A DNA stretch of 64,000 nucleotides from Synaphobranchus kaupii. Its lineage: Eukaryota; Chordata; Actinopteri; Anguilliformes; Synaphobranchidae. Positions 33,969 to 46,504 of the stretch are shown piece by piece. Every line of letters begins with the position of its first letter. Positions within the stretch are counted from its first letter, which is position 1. The notes below the pieces were generated by a model. That model saw only the letters and a program-made list of their open reading frames with translations. It did no database searches and was not told the DNA's origin. The stretch is taken from contig CM056376.1 in the NCBI GenBank assembly GCA_029718625.1, forward strand, positions 26,274,813 through 26,338,812, read 5' to 3'. The position numbers and the translations under genes are program-made.

Positions 33969-34001
<33 letters not shown>
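33966..34001. repeat. (ATT)n microsatellite
   Basis: About 12 ATT trinucleotides abutting the right end of the composite block. Confidence 0.95.
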
Positions 34002-34449
34002 GTATTTATTGTTTAATTTATTTGGATTTCTATCAAAACCTGTGTGGTCCTACAGAGCATAGATATCCTTGTGTTTGCAAATATCATAACTATTATTATG
34101 TACTATTACTTATTTGCCACCATCTGACCCACAAACATGTCTGGATACGTTTGTAAAAATGCTATATGTACGTTATTTTCTAGGTAAAAATATTACTAAT
34201 TTTTATCGCCATTTATTTATTCATCACCCCTTTCTCTATTGTACACGATGTTTCTTCATATAAATGTCTGTTTGGAATTGTAAAGAAATCTGTAGCAGCA
34301 GTTAACATTTTAAAACCTGCACATTTTCTAAAGTAAACTTGCCAACAAGTACAACCATATCCTTTCTGGAGTGTAATTATTCGTCAACTGTAAAAACATT
34401 CATTGAAATCATATGTTGTTCCATGAGGCACAATCTCTTCACATGCAAA
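34002..34449. other. AT-rich sequence inside the large inverted repeat
   Basis: No element recognised; this is the right part of the spacer between the inverted arms. Confidence 0.4.
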
Positions 34450-34699
34450 GATGAAGAAACACAGGGCCAAGTTGCATTAAATAATTTAGGAAAGTTTGGA
34501 TAGCATTGCTTTGGAATAGAGCTAGTTTATTTAGTGTGAGCTACGATAGGCAATATTGTTAGTTGTAACTTGGCCACATTTTTATATCAATACTTTTAAA
34601 GGCAGGCCTAGTTTTTGCAAGTTGGAATTAAGGACTTATAGACAGCACTATGTAGTAACTTGGCTTTTTTTTTACGTCGTAGACGTTTTTGATCTGATA
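34450..34699 (-). repeat. Right arm of a large inverted repeat
   Basis: Reverse complement of 30384-30646, running from gatgaagaaacacagggcc to gatctgata. The arms are separated by 3,803 bp. Flanking sequence outside the arms is not similar, and I find no target duplication. Confidence 0.93.
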
Positions 34700-34782
34700 C
34701 AAATTTACTCGGAAGATGACATCCATAGATGAAAGAGTCTTACATCCTGGCTCATTCTCATAGTCATAAATGAGCATTTGAT

Positions 34783-36760
34783 ATTACATTACATTACATT
34801 ACATTATAGTCATTTGGCAGACGCTCTTATCCAGAGCGACGTACATTAGTGCATTTTCCAACATGAAACAAGTGCGTTAAAACAACCCTAAAAGGTAAAT
34901 ACGAATTCAAACACCAGGCGCAGACAGTATGATTTATTTTTATTTATTTTTATTTTTTTATTTTTTTTTGGGGGGGGGGGGGGACCACACGATATCAATC
35001 ATTGGCGTGCACAACAGTAAGCCAATAAGTAACCTTACAAGTATTAAACTAGAAGCTTGAACCACTTAAACAAGGATTCATAAAACACAATGAAGGAAGG
35101 GATGTTCATCGCATGATTACTTGATGTGACCTTGTTTATGTGTATGAATTTTTTGAACACCTTGATGTAAAATCAAGGATGGACATCAAGAGATGCTTCA
35201 GTGCGTGTTTCCACCACTGAGGAGCTAGGGTGGAAAAGCTCCGCAGTCGGGACGAGCGAGAGCCGTTGACACGGAGGGGCGGGGGGGGGGGGGGGGGGGG
35301 GGGACTTTATTCAGAACTTTGAATGTGATTCTGGCTGCAACTGGCTGCCAGTGGAGTGATCTCAGCAGGGGGGTGACATGCAAAAGTTTCGGGAGGTTGA
35401 ACACAAGCCAGGCAGCTGCGTTCTGGATCAGTTGAAGAGACAGAATGGCGCAGGCTGGTAGGCTTGCGAGCAGGGAGTTGCAGTAGTTCAGGCGTGAGGT
35501 GACCATGGTCTGGACAAGAAGCTGGGTGGAGTAGGTGGTCAGGTACAGTCGAATCCTCCTGATTTTGTACAGGAGGAACCTACAGGACCGTACCGTTGCC
35601 CTGATATGCTCTTTGAAGTCCAGCTGGTCATCCAGGACCACCCCCAGGTTCCTTGCAGAGCAGGGGGCAGCTACCATGGTCCCGTCAACGGTGATGGAGA
35701 GGTCCTGTAGTGGAGAGGTCTTGTATGGCATAAAGAGGAGCTCTGTCTTGTCAAGGTTGAGCTTCAGGTGATGGGTCGCCATCCACTCAGAGTTGTCATC
35801 TAGAGAAGCAGATATCCTCTCCTTAACCTGTGGGGTAGAGGGAGGGAAAGAGAGGAAGAGTTGAGTATCGTCAGCATAACTATGGTATGAGAAGCCATGT
35901 GAATTAATTACTGAGCCAAGAGACTTAGTATAAATGGAGAACAGCAGAGGACCCAGTACAGATCCCTACAGGACTCCTGTAGAAAGGGGATTGGGTACAG
36001 ATATGGAACCCTTCCAAGAGACTTGGTAGAATCTATCTGAGAGGTAGGATGTAAACCAAGAGAGGGCAGTCCCAGAAATGCCCATCTCAGTGAGTGTGGA
36101 GATCAGAAGTTCATGGTTGACTGTGTCGAATGCCACAGACAGGTCAAGTAGAATCAGGACAGAGGAGAGGGAGGAGGCTCTAGCAGTGGCGAGTGCCTCC
36201 GTCACACCCAGGAGAGCAGTTTTGGTGGAATGCCCGGTCCTTAAGCCGGACTGATGCGGGTCAAGCAGGTTGTTCTGGTAGAGAAAAACAGAAAGTTGGT
36301 TAAGGACAGCTCGTTCGAGAGTTTTGGACAGGAAGGGCAAGAGAGATACAGGACGGTAGTTCCTGACATCAGAGGGGTCCAAGCTAGGTTTTTTAAGGAG
36401 TGGGGTAACACAGGCAGTCTTAAAAACGGCAGGAACATGGCCACAGGTTAGGGAGGAGTTGATAATGGAGGACAGATATGGAAGGAGCTCACCGGATATA
36501 GACTGGAGGACTGCTGAAGGGATGGGGTCCAGTGGACAGGTGGTTATGCGATGGTACGTCACAAGTTGGAGCACATCAGTGTCCTCCAGAGTCTTGAAGG
36601 ACGACAGTGTAGTGATGGGTTCAGTGTGGGGGATGTGCGGTGTCACTGGATGCGTGAAGGAGTTCCGGAAGTGTCGAAAGATGTCCCACCCTTGCGTAGC
36701 CATGTCACGTGTTGTTTTGTTGTTATTGAAGGAAAACGTCAGCGAATTCATTTTTTAAAA
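34783..36760 (-). mobile_element. 5'-truncated L2-clade LINE with (TGTAA)n tail
   Basis: On the minus strand the order is: RT coding sequence (36751-35225), about 375 bp of 3' UTR, and a tail whose stem-loop gctctggataagagc (about 34830-34845) is followed by gtctgccaaatgac and TGTAA repeats (34806-34783). This tail is characteristic of L2-clade LINEs such as eel UnaL2. The endonuclease domain and any ORF1 are missing, as expected for 5' truncation during target-primed reverse transcription. G runs have expanded at 34970-34983 and 35281-35303. Confidence 0.88.
35225..36751 (-). pseudogene. L2-type reverse transcriptase, one in-frame stop
   Basis: A single minus-strand frame runs the whole length apart from one TAG at 35966-35968, where a Gln codon is expected in GVLQGSVLGP. 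Motifs in order: CPLDPIPSAVLQS, VPAVFKTACVTPLLKKP then SDVRNYRPVSLLPFLSK, HQSGLRTGHSTKTALL, LLDLSVAFDTVNHELL (the first catalytic Asp), [16 protein letters not shown], and [11 protein letters not shown] with the catalytic YADD at 35867-35878. These are followed by [28 protein letters not shown] and the C-terminal [14 protein letters not shown] and [15 protein letters not shown]. The end is distorted by a C run that adds Pro residues. It lacks the N-terminal endonuclease. It would have reverse transcribed its own RNA; this copy is inactive. Confidence 0.93.
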
Positions 36761-37631
36761 TGAAGCTGCGTGTCATATTTATGTGACCAAAATATTTGCA
36801 TACTTCTTGAAGTGTGCTCCCAAATATACTCAGCGAAACCCCGGAAGTATGTATATCATATGGGGGTTTTAAGTATACCACATTTAGACAAAATTTCACC
36901 TACTTAACGACTTTCTCGTCCTGTCTACTCAAGTCTACTTAATAGTATGGGAGGGTGCTGATTCGGACATTTCCATACAAATTTTTTGTATATGTTTGTG
37001 TTTTGATTACATGGTGCACACTATTGAGAAGGTAAAAGGCTTATTGTCAGTCTATTCACTCACACACACACTATTCACTTTTCACAGTTTTGATATGGGA
37101 CTACAGTATACAGTATTCTGATCCAGACAGCATGCATTGGTTTGCTTGTTATGTGACTGAGATCATTTGACCTTTCCTTCAATTTACATGCAGCAAGTCC
37201 AATCAAAAAATTAAAAAGTAAAAAAGTTAGTGAAACAAGCAGTTTTCAAATGGACAAATTATAAACTACATAACAGAAACTACACAATATTTGATTATAT
37301 AGCGCAACCAAGTATCTGATTGACCCCATGCTGATAGCAGAACAGTACTTAACTAGCCAAAGAGGGTTCTTGCCATGCTTGCCCCTCCAAATAATAATCG
37401 TAATATGCACCATTATGTCAACAGAATTTTTCCACAAGTGACAAGTTTTTCTATGATCTGGTGTCAAAATTTTCCTGCATATTAAGGTATGAGATGCAAA
37501 TTTTGATTAATGGCTTTGGCAGGCAATGATTTGAGAAACCACTGCGGATACCATCTTGTCTGAGTTTACTAATTTTGAAGAATAATTGCATTTACTTATT
37601 GCCCTTAGGATCCATATTTTTGCTTCATCAT
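36761..37631. other. Unique sequence, nothing recognised
   Basis: A phrase at about 37365-37395 (ggttcttgccatgcttgccc then ctccaaataataat) resembles 5665-5705 and may be a short relic shared by both sites. Confidence 0.4.
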
Positions 37632-37690
37632 GCACACACACATGCACATACACATGTACATGCACACACACACACGCACGCACGCACGCG

Positions 37691-37728
<38 letters not shown>
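37632..37728. repeat. (CA)n / (CGCA)n microsatellite
   Basis: CA repeats interrupted by CATG and CGCA units. A short GT run at about 37793-37808 has opposite base sense. Confidence 0.95.
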
Positions 37729-37729
<1 letters not shown>

Positions 37730-37732
37730 CTG

Positions 37733-38326
37733 CAGTTTTGATTAGTCTTAAATCAATTTACTTCTCATTGCCTGTTTGGCATGTTAGATGTGTTTGTGTG
37801 TGTGTGTGCTAGCTGTAATACACAAAAGAATGGTCAGTGCATAATCAACTCTACAGTGTTTTGAGTTTTTGAGTCCAATAGGAACAATTTGAGTAAAAAC
37901 ACTATTAGAGTTGATTTAGCACTAGGAATCAGCTGTGCACTATAATCAGCACATCTTGTATGGTTTATGATTAGAACCTTTTAACAGCAAGCTTCCAGCA
38001 GCTACAGCACCAGGAACACTACCCCGTTCATTTTCTCCCCAAATTATTGTGTTCATTTTCCAAAATTCAAAGAGGGGGAATTCTTCTTTTTTTTGTTTAA
38101 ATAAATAAATTGTGACCAGCCAAAGGCTATGGATGAAAAGCCCTGTTTTGATGTAGAGAAATAAATTACATGAGTGGCTTTGTCCCAGCTTCCCAAAAAA
38201 GTAGCACCATGAATCTTTCATTATCGAGAGTATAGAATAATTTTTGTTAAAATAGTGTGGGACTTTAATGAATATATAGAATATATATATATATAGGGAA
38301 TTGACGTATAAGCAGGTTTATATGAA
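37733..38326. other. Unique sequence, nothing recognised
   Basis: An (AT)n run at about 38278-38295 is the only notable feature. Confidence 0.4.
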
Positions 38327-38797
38327 TGTGTGTCTGAAGGAGAGAACGTGGACCTGTAGGATTAAAGGTCAAGAGAGTGTCTTGGTGGCCAGTTGGAGAT
38401 AAAACTGAGAGAACAACAACATGTGATGATCTGTGTGACAGAAGGTCAGGGAAAATCCTTAAGTAAGCAGTTAGTCATAGGACTAAGACAATACTCAGAA
38501 AATAACAACCAGAGGTGCACATCAATAATATAGACATTTGTAATATTGATAAATTAAAAAAGCTGAAGTCAGGCATATATTAAGGAGGTCTCAATATATG
38601 CAGTAGGTGATTGGCCATCGGACATTCTAGAATAGGAGGGCCTAGACATGTTCTAATTGTATAAAAACTGTGGAAAAAGGCTGAAAGAGTGTGACTTCAT
38701 GAACTCACCCGGCTTTGTTAATCACTAATAAAGTCGTTCAAAAATGACAAGCTCCTGTCTCTGAGAGAATGATTCTAAGAAGAAAAAAGACACGACA
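38327..38797 (+). mobile_element. Possible solo LTR of an endogenous retrovirus-like element
   Basis: It begins tgtgtgtct and ends agacacgaca, an imperfect inverted repeat in TG..CA form. A TATA box (tataaaaa, 38660-38667) is followed about 65 bp later by aataaag (38727-38733) and a short tail, the U3-R-U5 promoter and polyadenylation layout of a retroviral LTR. I see no target duplication, no primer binding site and no gag, pol or env nearby, so if real it is a solo and decayed LTR. It could also be a chance TATA/poly(A) pair. Confidence 0.4.
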
Positions 38798-40865
38798 AGA
38801 GGCAGTAAGATGTCTATGTCAGTTCCCTGATGACAAATTGCTCTGTCATTCACTTTAAACTATTTATTAATGAGTTTTAGGACTTTTCTAAATAGTAGAG
38901 AAGCATAACATGGTTCTCCGCAGTCTTTGAAAAGCAATTAAACAAAAAAAACTTTTGCCCAAAGGCTGGGCTGTTTTCTTCTCCAAATATCCGTTAGGAC
39001 CGACACTCACTCAAACTCATTCTTCACTCAACCAAACTTGGGTGCAATTAATGAAAAGTTCCATTTGGACGATTGAAGACTTATTTGCCAGTCCCAGCAC
39101 TATTAATAATAAGTCTTTTCTTCTTCTTTTTCATAAGCTGTAAAGAATGTATATTAGCCCCACTCCCCATGGTCATTCTGTACAACGTTATTAGTGATTT
39201 ATCGCTGAGGCCCCCATCTTTATACCTGTAATTTTATTCTCCAGAGATAAATTGTGTGTGACTGGAGCATGCAGTCTGCATCAGCAGCTTTCCAGTTGTT
39301 TCCCCACTTCACACACACACTGTGGGATACACAAATCCATTCGTCTTGTGCTCTAGTCAATAGTGCTGTTCTTTTTGCATTTGCACTATGAAGTATTTTG
39401 TGCAGGAAATGTCTGCCCTAAATTCAGTTTTTTTCTTCTTGGCCCATACATTATTCTGTATGTGAAACATCTCAAGTCTATAGTTATGACAGGATTATTT
39501 ATGGTAGTTTAGTTAAAAAAAACGAATCATATCTCCTAATGGTTTGGGGCTATGCATCGTTTGTCAAGTTAAAGTAATGTATCCAACTGGAGTTTTTACA
39601 CCACGAGTTCTCTTGAAAAACATCTTTTTTTATTTATTCCAATACTTCAAACCTGTGTCCACCCCAGTTACTCATAATAATTCAGAGAATAGTCCAACAA
39701 ACCAAACTGATTCAGGTGATTTTGAAAAATTCCTACTGCTCTGTAGACTTTTGGCCAATCACCTAGTAAAGAGGCTATAGAAGCTGCTTCATGGCTAATT
39801 TAGCTTAGGTTAGCTTTGAATGCTTACTTGGGATTGAGGGTCTATTCAGTCCACTAGACATAAGGACTCTGATATGATTGTTGGAGTTCACCAGCTATGA
39901 CACTGTCAAGCCAGTTTGGCAGGCAAGTTTTGTTTTTTTTAAACAAAAATTAAGTAAAGCTTATCTTCAGTACGGAGCTTGAGCTCATTAGGCCATCCTT
40001 AATGTCTTCTCGCCTCACTAGCTAACCTTCCGATGTATTCCTATGACGGATGACATACAGTGTGTATTTTTATACTCCCCATGGCTGCTGATATCGTTGC
40101 TAATAATAGTCTAATCTGACTGTGTCAACAAAGCTGTTTAGGTTTTCTTGAACTGAGCTCAGTTGATTAGTGTATAGTATCAGTATAGCTGTCTGCACAG
40201 ATTAATTTAGTTTTTGATTTGCATAGACACAAAACAAGTAATTGTAATGCCACATAATGAAGTATTAAATTAACTTTACTTCCAATATAGAATTATTCGG
40301 GAGCAGAACACCTGCAACGTACCAACCTACAACCTCACAACTAGTCAGTACAAAACATAGCATCTAGAATCAAAGCCAGCTCAATTGATGAATTGCAAAT
40401 AGTTGATGAAAAGAAAACATGCTTTTAAAACTGGATGAAAACAGCGACAGGATTACTGCACCATAGAAGGCATGAAATCTACTCAGTTATCAACAAGTGG
40501 ATTGCTACACAACTTGAAAGTCTAAATTAAATTGAAACCATTACACCACTTGTTTGTTCTTCAGACTGCAGCTCTGACACTCGATAGCTATCTGTTTTCC
40601 TTCTGGACTTCCTTTTAGGATAGTTTTTTAGGTTCAGCAATGGGTTTAGGAGCAGTGGGAATTAAGAAAATAAAACAAAAGTGCCACTTGATCAATTCTA
40701 ACAGGTTCTATAACAGATGTCCACTGATATAAAAAATAACTGGTGCTTTGAAGAAAAGGAAAACAGCACATTCTCTTCGTTTACTTTCTGTTCAACAGTT
40801 TTTTGTACTTGTTAACTTATCTTTGCTATAAACGTCAACCTGTTTTTCAACAAGTTTCTATTACC
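38798..40865. other. Unique AT-rich sequence, nothing recognised
   Basis: No element or exon recognised. Confidence 0.5.
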
Positions 40866-40882
40866 AAAAAAAAAAAAAAAAA
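40866..40882. repeat. A17 homopolymer
   Basis: Run of A; no retroposon body can be identified upstream. Confidence 0.8.
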
Positions 40883-42812
40883 ACTCTCCCAGACAGTGAC
40901 TAACAGGAGCCTTGTGTTAAGTTCCCACATGCAATATCACTCTCAGCCAAATGAGCAAACAAAAGGTATGGCTTTTAACACCTGTAGCTGATCAATCACA
41001 GGTGAGTCGAATCAAAGACGGCTCTACCCAATGAGCTTCCAGTAGCAAGAAATTGGCTCCTCCCAACAGCCTCACACTTTGAGAAAATCAGCCAGCAATG
41101 TTTGAGAATTTTGGAAAAGGATTGTCATGGTCTGGGTAGGCACAGCCACCCGTAACATATTCTTGAGACTAACACTGATGTTCTTTACCTTAAGGTTTGC
41201 TACGTGATTGTAATGTAAATTAATGAAACCATGCAATAAAAAAAGGCTTTTAGAATAACTTGTGGTTATGTTTAAACATTCCAATCTTTTATTATATTTT
41301 ATACTCCAATTTACAGAGCAGTGGGATGTAGGTCACTCTGACTCAAACGCTCTTTGAAAAATCCCAAACCACTCAACAACGTTAATACTTTGACCCAACC
41401 TTGAACACAACTAGTTTTAATTAAAATATGTTAATAGTTTTTTAATATAATAAAATATGTTTCCTGTGATGAAACAAATATAATATTGACAATGCTTAGG
41501 CTCCTGCCTACTGTAAATTCAGATAACTCACACCAATAATATCCGTTCAGTTGAACCCAATCTTAAATTGAACTAAATATATTTTATAAGGTATATGACC
41601 ACGTTTTGATTCCTGGGTTTGCAGAGATTCCCATGATCTGACGTAGTGCTCTAATGAAACTGTGTTTGGAGTCAAGGTTTCCATTAGTTTCATCAGACAG
41701 GACATGTTTAGCATGAAACATTGCAAACTACAGTGCTTCCATTTCAATGATTGTGAATTTCGCACGGATCACATTGTTATAGCCAAGGAATCTTCTGGAA
41801 GCTTTTTTGTAATGTACTCCCTTTTTAAAAACCCAAATAAAATGAATTTTCATGCATTACTTGTATTTTCCCCTCTTTCAAGTTTGCACTGAGCCTCACT
41901 TTTACACCAACTGAGAGTTGAATTTAATTGTATTAAAAAGGGAGAAAAATATGAAACACTCTACATTATATTAAAACATAATTAGCCATTTATTTTTTAA
42001 TTACTTGCATGACTTCATGCATTAAAATTGGCTTTGACCTAGCACAATAGGAATACAAAAAAATAATAATAAAATGGAAAAGTAATATAAATAATGTTAA
42101 GTATTCGCCACGCATGTAATATGCGTATTAGTACAATTATACAGTAAAGAGAAGCAGTGGCTTTTCCTCTTGGGAGAAAACTGCCTGCTGCAAGCACAAC
42201 GACACCTAAATGAAGGGGCCAGTATAAATTATCCTGAGTGATGCAAACAAAGTGTGCACAGCAAACTCCTGCTGCAGCCGTCAGCCGGCCATTGGTCGGC
42301 TAGCAACCACGCGTCTCATGCTCAACCAATCACATGCGCACACCTCTAATGGAGCGCCCCTCCCTGTGCTGCTCGTTACTGTGCTACCCTTTGTTTGCTT
42401 TTCTGCTTCTGCGTTAAATTCACAATCACCCTCCACCACCCCATCTTCCGCCTGTTGTTTGGATCTACTTTCGTACGGAGGTGGGGTTCTGGTCATCTCC
42501 TGTTTAGTGGGGAGATGCCCGTGGTCCAGAGTAGTACCTAAAGCAGATCCATTCAGCGCCAAACCAAAATAATTCTACAGCACATTCATTAAAACAAGTA
42601 ATTTAAATATGTGAATTGTACTGACAGGAATAACACTAAAATGCACATATGCCCCCCAGAGCATTACAATATTGGAGATCAATTTTCCCTTTTTTGTTTC
42701 TTACATTCAAACAGGAAATACTGTGTGTAGCTTGTACATATTATCAGACACACACTTGACACATTATATGTGTATATGTGTACTCTTGTGTATGTAATCA
42801 AGCTTTTATAAC
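40883..42812. other. Unique sequence with a GC-richer patch at 42240-42560
   Basis: The patch holds two CCAAT-type motifs in opposite orientation (ccattggtcgg near 42290 and aaccaatcaca near 42324) and moderate CpG. It could be regulatory but has no other support. Confidence 0.35.
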
Positions 42813-42975
42813 CAGGCTTTTGTTCCAACCAAGCAGTAACACACCTGATTCTACCAATCAAGGTCCTTAGCAAAGACTCTATTGGTTGATTAGTAGAATC
42901 AGGTGCGTAACTACTTGGTTGGAGCAAAATCCTGCACCCACACTGGTCCTTTCTGGAAAAGATTGAGGACCCCTG
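42813..42975. mobile_element. Foldback MITE
   Basis: Arm 42813-42860 (caggcttttgttccaaccaa, cctgattctaccaatca) pairs with 42882-42934 (ttggttgattagtagaatca, ggttggagcaaaatcctg) over nearly 50 bp with a few mismatches and a loop of about 20 nt. The right side continues with attgaggacccctg, the usual end of this abundant fish hAT-type MITE. The left terminus matching cccctg is not visible. Confidence 0.78.
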
Positions 42976-43393
42976 CCCTAAGGTATTTTTACATTTTATT
43001 TTGTTTATTGTTTTTTGCATTGACAGCCATGGCCACTGATATGACAGTGTGTCTGAATGGATTTTACATGATTCAGCTGTTGCGGCAGATATGTGGTTAA
43101 CTGTTTGTGAATTGTCCTCAGTGATATGTGTACTTAAAACCCCGCTGGTGCACAGAATAACACATAAACAAACATTGTAATCACCGCCCACTTAAACCGC
43201 TAAGCTCCATCAAAATGATGCCTATTTAATTGATAGCACCTGCACTCTATATGAAATGCTTTTGAACTGAGAGAAAAAAAACTTGCTAGTTTCTGCCAAT
43301 TCTCTCAGACTTCCTTAATCCTAATCGACTGTTGGCGTTTTGAAATGTGTATGACCTCGAACATGGCGTGTGTTTCAAAAAAGAGTGCACATG
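42976..43393. other. Unique sequence, nothing recognised
   Basis: No feature identified. Confidence 0.4.
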
Positions 43394-43600
43394 CACTCTC
43401 AGAAAAAAAGGTACCGGTACGGAAAGTACCTAAAAAGGTGCAAATACAATGTCACTTGGGTGGTACCCTGGCTATAGGTACATTAAATCTCACTCCTAGC
43501 CAGAAATATATAATTAATTTGTACCTTCTTTACTTATTAGTACCAAAATATAAGAAAGAAGAAAAATGTTCATCCAGATGTACCTTTATTTCTGAGAGTG
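43394..43600. mobile_element. Short MITE with cactctcagaaa ends
   Basis: Left end cactctcagaaaaaaaggta is matched by the inverse of tacctttatttctgagagtg with one mismatch over 20 bp. The interior is rich in ggtacc/gtacc phrases and has no coding capacity. Such elements are widespread in fish. The target duplication is not clear. Confidence 0.85.
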
Positions 43601-44680
43601 TGCCTTTCACCTTGATGATTGGGTTTCTTTGTGTCATAACAACGTCACAAGAGTTTGGGGAGCGTTTTGAGACTCAAAGCTATTTAAGGGGTCTCAAAGC
43701 TATTTACTCATAACGCCTCGGCCAACAGATGGAATTTCTTAAATACGGGAAACACTATAATGAAGGAGCAATTGTGTATTCCAAAATATTGGAATTGATG
43801 TTTATATTGATGTTTGTATCATATTAATACTGTGCCTGTTGACTCTATTCTCACAGAAAATGAACTCCATTTTACATATTTTTTACCAAAGATTGCAAGG
43901 AACCTCTATTTAATTTTAAAAGTGGTGCTGATTTGTTTTCCACAGAGATGAGCAGGTTTGTATGCAAAAACTCTTGGCCAAGAGATGGTAGTTGATCAGT
44001 AAAACAACCTAAAAATCAAGACAAGCCAGGCAGCCATTTTAATCAGACATACTGTGATTACTGCCATTACACTGAGGAGGAGAAGGATAAAAAAAAACCT
44101 GCTCCAATTTTCATTACATTTTCTTGTTTCTAATCTAAGAGGGCTAATTAAAAAAATGAACTTATGATGGAACTAGACGAATGGCAGCTACATTGCATGA
44201 AAATATAATTTTCCAAAAGTCAAATCTTTGGAGTCTGCCGTATGAGTTAAAATCTGGAGTGAATCAGTGCATCTTCAATGTGAGTTAAACTTCTGATAAG
44301 ATGGTTAAGATTTTGCTGCTTAATGCAAACTTTGGAAAATGTAAACTCGTATCAGTAAAATACCTTCCAATTACCAGCTATGCTCCATTAAATAGTTACT
44401 ATTTAAATAGTGGCATGTACAGATTTAAGAAAAACTTTCCCCCATTGTGTATCCTGGTTGTGGAATAAAAGTGAGCTGATAATGAAACTAGATACACTCA
44501 TATCACTGAGCCATTTTACTGTAAATCTACTATACAACACAGAGGAATTTGTTTTAAATGATAAGATTCCAGGTTTGTGTGAGTTTAAAATGCTCTTTCT
44601 TTGTGTATTCTTATGAATTGCTGCTCAGTTTAATTTTAGTTTGAATCTTTTTTTAATTTTAAGTTTAATCTTATCCAGTT
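43601..44680. other. Unique sequence, nothing recognised
   Basis: No feature identified. Confidence 0.45.
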
Positions 44681-44765
44681 GGTGCTGCTGCAATCTTGGC
44701 AAGGTCTCTCTTGAAAAAGAGATTGTATCTCAATGGGACTGTCTGATTATATAAATGACGCTTAA
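44681..44765 (+). repeat. Retroposon 3'-end relic
   Basis: caatcttggcaaggtctctc, ttgaaaaagagattgtatct and caatgggactgtctgatta followed by tataaat resemble the 3' untranslated end shared by many fish non-LTR retrotransposons (tcttggccaggtctctcttg type). No coding part is attached. Confidence 0.5.
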
Positions 44766-46500
44766 ATGAACAGTCTCATATTTTAATCCAAGTGAAGATG
44801 TTGGATTTAGGATGTTTCAAAAATGCCCAGGGAGAGCAATCTGATTTTAAACTAAACTAAACTAGATGTAATTGGAGTATTAGACCCATGGAATTTAGTG
44901 AGTATAAGAGCCTACCCAGTATTCAAAAACAGAATAGCGCAAACTAAAACAAGCAATATACTGGATAGTTAAAAGGGATAAAAAAAATATATTTAAAAGT
45001 ATTGTTATTTATTGATTTTCATACCTTGAGGAACATCTTTTGCCCCCAAAAAAGACAGCCCTTCATAGTGTATTTTTGTAGATATAATTAGTCCATCAAA
45101 AAGTATTCAGAAGGCCTCGTTTCCGAATGGGAGTCTATCGATGAGGAAGATCCAAGTGGGGTTCTATTTCGAAATCTTTTTCATGTACAATAGATAATAA
45201 CAAAGAACACCATAGTTTATTAAAATGAGTAATGTAGAGGGTCTGTGTGTGATTACAACCATAATCATAAGTGCCTACCAAGTTCATAGTTATACATTCA
45301 ATAGCAAAATAACATTGATTTCTTAGGGTATCCCTTTCTGATTTCTTCTTCAGGTACGGCAACCACAGCAACCTAAATAAAGTAGCAGCAATGAAAACAA
45401 CAATATTTATTATATAAAAACAGCACAAAGTGCTTGACACAAACATACAAAAGAAAAGTAAAATAATAATCACAAATGAAACCATTCAAACAAATAAAAG
45501 AAAACCAAAATGCCAAACACAGGACACATTAAAACATATCACAAAGCAAGGCTTTTTTATAATCAAAAGATTATTTAGTGATAATATAATCTGAGCAAGG
45601 AAACTTTAAATAACAATGACTGAAAAAAAAGCTTCTTTTTTTTTGGTGACATTTGCACTAGACAGAAAGAGGGTTTGGTGCAAATGTCAACCCAGTATGA
45701 GCAAGCAAAAAGTCCCTTTCCTAACTACAAGAGACCGCTGGTATCAAAGGAGATGCCTGCAGAAGTGCAATCCATCAAATATAACACATTAAAACACGAA
45801 CAATCCAATTTAAAATTCACCTGTACTCAGACAGGCAATCACCGTATACCCAAGATACAGTGGCAGTGCGTGTATCCAAAATTAATAAAACAAATTTCAT
45901 TTTACAGAAAACAAGCCCGTTCTCATTCCTAGTTGGGGCCATCAGGAGATGTTTATTAAGATTGTGAATCCGTTTATCTTAAGTCCCCTCTCGAACTGTA
46001 GTCAGCATTCACAGAGACCAAAGAAAGAAACACAATTCCACAGCCACGTGTTCTGGTGGATAAAGTTTGGAGCAGGCGTCTATGCAATTGTGTCTTTTAG
46101 GGTTTGAGTTCAATGTGCAATTCATGTACATACTGTACACTTTTACGTTTAGCAAGACGCTCTAGAATGAATTGCCTAAGTGCATACACAATGCAATGCC
46201 CAGTGTTAATTCAACTATATGAGTCCAAAAGGGACCCACATGTTTCTACATGTACACTGTAAAAGTTAATTTAAGACTGAACATTTTACTGTTTACATAC
46301 AAACAGTGCTGAAGTATTTAGGTTCCCAACCAATAGTAGCAGTCAATTCAAAATCTTACAATATAAACTTAAATACCAGCTGCAAAAGGCAAAACAGAGA
46401 ATGTAGTACTATTAGGAAGCACATGAGTTAAAGGATTTAGTTTTAGATTTAGCATGAACAGCTAGTAAATTAGCATTAGGTGAGCTAAGATACAGTTTAA
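44766..46500. other. Unique AT-rich sequence, nothing recognised
   Basis: No feature identified. Confidence 0.5.
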
Positions 46501-46504
46501 ACAT

